A stretch of 36,462 bases of DNA from an uncultured Clostridia bacterium. Lineage in GTDB: Bacteria > Bacillota > Clostridia > Lachnospirales > Lachnospiraceae. The DNA lies in assembly GCA_937895705.1 (NCBI GenBank), contig CALBKM010000002.1, positions 1 to 36,462 of the forward strand, given 5' to 3'. The number at the start of each line of letters is the position of its first letter. The first letter of the stretch is position 1. The notes beneath the pieces were generated by a model, which was not told the DNA's origin, searched no databases, and worked only from the letters and a program-made list of their open reading frames with translations. Positions 32,560-36,462 of this stretch are shown in pieces. The translations under genes and the position numbers were made by a program.

Positions 32560-34446
32560 ATGAATAAAAAAAGAACAAAAAACGAAGGAATGTCAGGAAT
32601 GAAGAATCCAATTAAAAAGGAATATGGTGTATTCAGCAATGTGTTTTTTATCCTTAAGCATATGTATGTTTCGGATAAAAAACTGATTTTGTTGGCGATG
32701 CTGTCGCTTGTGTGTGAACCAGGAACCCGGTATTTTTGGACCTTTTTGTCTAAGTTTATTTTGGATTTGGTAACCGGTGAGGGTGTAAAGGAAGATCTTT
32801 TTGTGCTAATGGTTTTCTTAGTTATAATACAGCTTGTGCTCACCATGGTGTCTACCTATTATAAGGCAGGGTTTAATTGGCGTTACATGAAGGCACGATT
32901 TTCTTTGATGCTTCGAATGAATCGGAAGGTGATGAAGATTGATTTTGAGCATTTAGAGAATATGGATGTAATGGACTGTTATCAGAAAGCGCAGAATGCC
33001 TGCAACGGGAACCGTAACGGTGTTGAAGGCATGATGCGTGAAGTGGTTTCTTTCTTGGAGTCTTTTGCAATTATGTTACTTGGTATCACAATTTTGAGCA
33101 CGCTCAACATTTGGATTGTTTTACTGATGCTGGTGGTTGCAATTGTTAACTTCTTGGTTGTGAATCGAGCAAATAGGGTGGCGAAGGTGAAAGTATGGGA
33201 TACGCTTGCGAACTGGGGAAGAAAGCGATGGTATATGCAACAGCTTACGACAGATTTTGCTGCGGCAAAGGATATCCGTATGTTTGGAATGAAGGGATGG
33301 TTGACGACAAAATATCGTGAACTGAACAATATTCGTCTTGATGCACAGAAGAAAAATGCGACAATATGGTTTTGGACGAGTCTTTCGGGTGATGTATTAT
33401 GGTGTCTATCACAGATATTTGTGTATTACTGGTTGGTGCGTTCGATGATAAAAGGTGAGTTAACAATAGGTAACTTTTCTCTTTATTTAGCATCTGCTGG
33501 AACTTTGTTTCAATACATATCTTCTGTGTTAAACGGAGCGAGTGGAATTTTAGCAAGAAGCCGTGAGGTGGATGATTTTCGAAGCTTTCTTGATTTTGAT
33601 GGTGAGGATAAGGAAAGAACAGGAGCAGAGATTCAAAAACTATCGTCCTATGAATTTGTATTTGAGAATGTTTCTTTCAAATATCCGAAGGCAGAACGTT
33701 ACGCACTGAGGAATTTAAATCTTACTTTAAAGGCGGGAGAACGACTGGCGGTTGTTGGCCTAAACGGCGCAGGGAAGTCGACCATGATTAAGTTGTTGCT
33801 TCGTTTGTATGAGCCGACTGAGGGGCGTATTTTGCTAAATGGAGTTGATGTTAGGGGTTATAGTAAAGAAAGCTATTACAAGTTGTTTGCTCCTGTGTTC
33901 CAACAGGTAGAACTATTTGCGTTCACGATGGAGGAAAATGTTTCGATGAAGGAACCAGAGCGAACGGATTCGGAAAAGGCGAAGAAAAGCTTGGAGGCGG
34001 CTGGGCTTACAGAAAAGATTGCAAACCTTTCAGCAGGAATAAAGACGGAACTGTTAAAAATTGTATACGACGATGGTGTGGATTTGTCCGGAGGAGAAAA
34101 ACAGAAGCTTGCGCTTGCTAGAGCGTTATATAAGGAGGCGCCGATCGTTGTTTTGGATGAACCGACAGCAGCACTGGATGCTTTGGCGGAAGCAAAGTTG
34201 TATGAGGATTTTGATAAACTGATTGGTGGCAAAACAGCAGTTTATATCAGTCATCGTCTAAGCTCAACACAGTTCTGCAATCATGTGGCAATGTTTGTGG
34301 ACGGTGAAATGGTGGAGTATGGCACACATATGGAATTGCTGACGAAAGACGGTGCCTATGCGGAAATGTTCCGTGTCCAGGCACAGTATTATGTGGAAGA
34401 TACAGAAAAAGCAGAAGGGGAGGTGGCAGCAGATGGGGAAATTTAA
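32560..34446 (+). CDS. ABC exporter half-transporter, subunit 1
   Basis: A 628-residue protein with about six membrane helices (residues 40-330) fused to an ATPase domain. Walker A is GLNGAGKST (400-408), the signature is LSGGEKQ (near 509), Walker B with catalytic Glu is VVLDEPTAALD, and the switch is YISHRLSS. There is no N-terminal C39 peptidase, so leader removal must be done by another protein. AAGGAAGGG precedes the ATG. It overlaps subunit 2 by 14 bases, so they probably form a heterodimer that exports the mature peptide. Confidence 0.9.
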   Translation: MNKKRTKNEGMSGMKNPIKKEYGVFSNVFFILKHMYVSDKKLILLAMLSLVCEPGTRYFWTFLSKFILDLVTGEGVKEDLFVLMVFLVIIQLVLTMVSTYYKAGFNWRYMKARFSLMLRMNRKVMKIDFEHLENMDVMDCYQKAQNACNGNRNGVEGMMREVVSFLESFAIMLLGITILSTLNIWIVLLMLVVAIVNFLVVNRANRVAKVKVWDTLANWGRKRWYMQQLTTDFAAAKDIRMFGMKGWLTTKYRELNNIRLDAQKKNATIWFWTSLSGDVLWCLSQIFVYYWLVRSMIKGELTIGNFSLYLASAGTLFQYISSVLNGASGILARSREVDDFRSFLDFDGEDKERTGAEIQKLSSYEFVFENVSFKYPKAERYALRNLNLTLKAGERLAVVGLNGAGKSTMIKLLLRLYEPTEGRILLNGVDVRGYSKESYYKLFAPVFQQVELFAFTMEENVSMKEPERTDSEKAKKSLEAAGLTEKIANLSAGIKTELLKIVYDDGVDLSGGEKQKLALARALYKEAPIVVLDEPTAALDALAEAKLYEDFDKLIGGKTAVYISHRLSSTQFCNHVAMFVDGEMVEYGTHMELLTKDGAYAEMFRVQAQYYVEDTEKAEGEVAADGEI

Positions 34447-36280
34447 AGAGAAAAAAGTAAAACAAAATGGTAAGATAGTCAGGAGAGTGCTATCGTTTAT
34501 GCTACGAACGGCGTGGAAGGAGCGCCCGTCACTGTTTGTGGTCTATGTAATTCTGTTTGTGGCACAGATGATACAGAAAGTTCAGGTTATAATCCTTCCG
34601 AAGTTTTTGATTGATGAACTTATGCTGATTGTTGGAGGTGCACCAGTAGCGGAGCATCTGAAGGTAATTATGTTTTATGTGGCAGTTATTTGCAGCATGA
34701 ATTTGCTTGGAAATGCAATGAATAATGTGGCTTCCCAGTGGCGCAGTGTGCTGGAGGAGTGGTTTAATCAATATTTTGAGATAAGACTTGCAGAGCACGC
34801 AATGAATATGGATTATGAGTATACCGAGGATCCTATGGTATTAGATTTGCTTAATCGAGCAAAAGAAGGTATCGGCTGGTACAGTGGTGGTGTGGTCGGG
34901 ATTTTGAACAGTGTATACAATTTAATTTGTAATATCGCAGTTCTTCTGGGTGTTAGTACGATTATAGCTATTACGTGTCCGTTACTTTTGCCTGTACAGT
35001 TTATTGCTTTATTTTTGATTGGTATGTTTAACATGAGGAATAACCGAATAGAGATTGAAAATTATAGTGAGCTTGCGAAAGTTAATCGTGTGTTTGGGTA
35101 TTATCTGCTCCAGCTACCTAGTTTTATTTACGGAAAAGAAATTCGTTTGTATGACAGTGCAGAAATGATGTTGAAAAAGGCAGACACAGAAAGCGGGAAA
35201 CTTGTAAATTTGATCAGGAGGATGTCGAATCGTCAGCGTGCAAATTCATGGGGGATGGATATTGTGAATGCAGTCCGAGACGGTATCAGTTATTTTTACA
35301 TTGGTCTACTTGCACTTGTGAAGAAAATTACAATCGGTGATTTTACAATGTCTGTGGCATCTGCCTCGGAGTTATATCAAGGGATGTTCGGTGTGATAGG
35401 TGCGTGTCAGGACATCACAAAACGCTGTGTTTATGCGGATCAGTTTATAATGCTTTTAGAGTATCCTGTCGCACTGGAAAAGGGCGATGCAAAGGTGAAA
35501 GGAGAGAAGCATACAATTGAGTTTTCCAATGTGAGTTTCAAGTATCCACGTACAAATCAGTATGTACTGAAGGATATCAATTTAAAGATTACGTCAGGGG
35601 AGCATTTATCGGTGGTTGGCTTAAATGGTGCAGGAAAAACGACATTCATTAAGCTTCTTTGCCGATTATATGACGTAACAGAGGGGGAGATTTTAATTGA
35701 CGGTGTAAATATCAAGGAATATTCTGAGGAGGAATACCGAAAGCTGTTTGCGGTCGTATTCCAGGATTTCAAGTTACTAGCGTTTAGTCTAAAAGAAAAC
35801 ATTGCTTTTGGTGAAACTGCACAGTTTTCCGAAGAGGGAGAACGAGAGGTTAATCATGTACTAGAACTTGCAGGGCTCTATGAAGATGCTAAGAAGCTAC
35901 CGGATGGGTTAGATACTATGCTCTATAAGAGCTTTGACGAGCGCGGCGTTGAACTCTCCGGCGGTCAGCAACAAAAGACAGCTATTGCAAGAGCTTTATA
36001 TAAGGATGCACCGATTGTTATATTGGATGAGCCGACAGCTGCACTTGACCCGGTGGCGGAGTATGAGATCTATAAGAGTTTCGACCGGTTGGTCGGTGGG
36101 AAGACTGCGGTTTATATTTCACATCGTCTATCCAGTTGTAAGTTCTGTGACCGTATTGCTGTGTTTGCAGATAATACGATAAAGGAGTATGGTACGCATG
36201 AGGAACTTGTGAAGGTGAAGAATGGTATTTATGCGGAGCTATTTGCGGCGCAGGCACAGTATTATGTAGAAGTAGTATGA
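34433..36280 (+). CDS. ABC exporter half-transporter, subunit 2
   Basis: A 615-residue protein with six membrane helices followed by an ATPase domain. Walker A GLNGAGKTT begins near residue 396, the signature is LSGGQQQK, Walker B VILDEPTAALD keeps its catalytic Glu, and YISHRLSS follows. The start at 34433 follows GAGGTGG; an upstream in-frame ATG inside subunit 1 is less likely. It is a paralogue of subunit 1, and both nucleotide sites look intact, unlike heterodimers with one dead site. No peptidase domain. Confidence 0.9.
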   Translation: MGKFKEKKVKQNGKIVRRVLSFMLRTAWKERPSLFVVYVILFVAQMIQKVQVIILPKFLIDELMLIVGGAPVAEHLKVIMFYVAVICSMNLLGNAMNNVASQWRSVLEEWFNQYFEIRLAEHAMNMDYEYTEDPMVLDLLNRAKEGIGWYSGGVVGILNSVYNLICNIAVLLGVSTIIAITCPLLLPVQFIALFLIGMFNMRNNRIEIENYSELAKVNRVFGYYLLQLPSFIYGKEIRLYDSAEMMLKKADTESGKLVNLIRRMSNRQRANSWGMDIVNAVRDGISYFYIGLLALVKKITIGDFTMSVASASELYQGMFGVIGACQDITKRCVYADQFIMLLEYPVALEKGDAKVKGEKHTIEFSNVSFKYPRTNQYVLKDINLKITSGEHLSVVGLNGAGKTTFIKLLCRLYDVTEGEILIDGVNIKEYSEEEYRKLFAVVFQDFKLLAFSLKENIAFGETAQFSEEGEREVNHVLELAGLYEDAKKLPDGLDTMLYKSFDERGVELSGGQQQKTAIARALYKDAPIVILDEPTAALDPVAEYEIYKSFDRLVGGKTAVYISHRLSSCKFCDRIAVFADNTIKEYGTHEELVKVKNGIYAELFAAQAQYYVEVV

Positions 36281-36348
36281 CGAAATAAATCGTGTAGTTA
36301 AAGAATGAACGAAATTTTGAACCTGAGTTAGGACGGGGGCTTTGAGAG

Positions 36349-36374
36349 GGACTGACGTTTGAGTCAGTCCTTAT
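36349..36374 (+). terminator. Weak intrinsic terminator after the export genes
   Basis: GGACTGAC (36349-36356) pairs with GTCAGTCC (36363-36370) around six bases, followed by TTATTG. The tail is short of uridines, so termination may be partial. It likely marks the end of the cluster's transcript. Confidence 0.6.
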
Positions 36375-36408
36375 TGCATATTTCGGTAAAATTGCATAAT
36401 CGGATGAG

Positions 36409-36448
36409 GTATAATTAGTTTCGCAGATGACGTATAATAAGTTTTGCA
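36409..36448 (+). repeat. Pair of 17-bp direct repeats containing TATAAT
   Basis: GTATAATTAGTTTCGCA (36409-36425) and GTATAATAAGTTTTGCA (36432-36448) differ at two positions and are offset by 23 bases. They lie beyond the exporter terminator at the window edge and may be a regulator site of a gene outside the window or a duplicated -10 region. Confidence 0.4.
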
Positions 36449-36462
36449 AATTAATTTCATAA

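Noticed and set aside
24713..36280. Lasso-peptide or lanthipeptide cluster
   Set aside because: No asparagine-synthetase-like cyclase, no B2 protease and no LanB/LanM/LanC homologue; the only core maturase is a radical SAM/SPASM enzyme.

Overview
The window looks like a chromosomal segment from a plant-fibre-degrading member of the Clostridia, most likely a gut or rumen Lachnospiraceae. The reasons are strong AGGAGG ribosome-binding sites, TTGACA/TATAAT promoters with 17-bp spacers, a CcpA-type cre-like site, and a mixture of housekeeping genes with a glucuronoxylan-degrading gene set. No tRNA, rRNA, transposase, integrase or CRISPR array was seen.

Bases 1-4300 hold small unknown proteins and housekeeping genes (RNase Z, TsaD, IspD). 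A 140-nt long imperfect palindrome (473-612) lies between the first genes. From 4323 to 24150 runs a xylan-use region: a domain-swapped GH3 beta-glycosidase, a GH120 beta-xylosidase, a GH51 arabinofuranosidase (minus strand), a GH67 alpha-glucuronidase, mannonate dehydratase UxuA and a lipoprotein CE15 glucuronoyl esterase. Together these would cut ester-linked, arabinose- and methylglucuronate-decorated xylan and feed uronic acid into the 2-keto-3-deoxygluconate route. A cre-like operator sits between the divergent GH51 and GH67 promoters.

This region is split by accessory DNA. Bases 9140-10030 hold a probable type I toxin-antitoxin pair, an isolated 19-codon transcription unit with a consensus promoter and a perfect terminator, and an 88-bp structured tandem repeat. 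They are followed by two paralogous ABC-class ATPases flanking a GNAT acetyltransferase, a solitary substrate-binding lipoprotein, PncC, a thioesterase, a broken hicB, and a second long palindrome (17136-17386) whose apical loop matches that of the first.

From about 24450 to 36290 the DNA becomes visibly AT-rich and encodes what looks like an unusual RiPP (ribosomally made, modified peptide) gene cluster. In order it has an acyl carrier protein, a PqqD-like recognition element, an HPr-kinase-like ATPase, a 62-residue aromatic precursor with two cysteines, a radical SAM/SPASM maturase, a soluble S26-type peptidase, a nucleotidyltransferase, an FkbH-like HAD enzyme, a two-domain protein with a possible BtrH-like acyltransferase half, and two full ABC exporters. 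The pairing of FkbH with a carrier protein is the known route to glyceryl-ACP. The cluster may therefore attach a three-carbon glyceryl-type unit to a radical-SAM-modified peptide. That product is inference; the gene content is seen directly. I consider this the most interesting system in the window.
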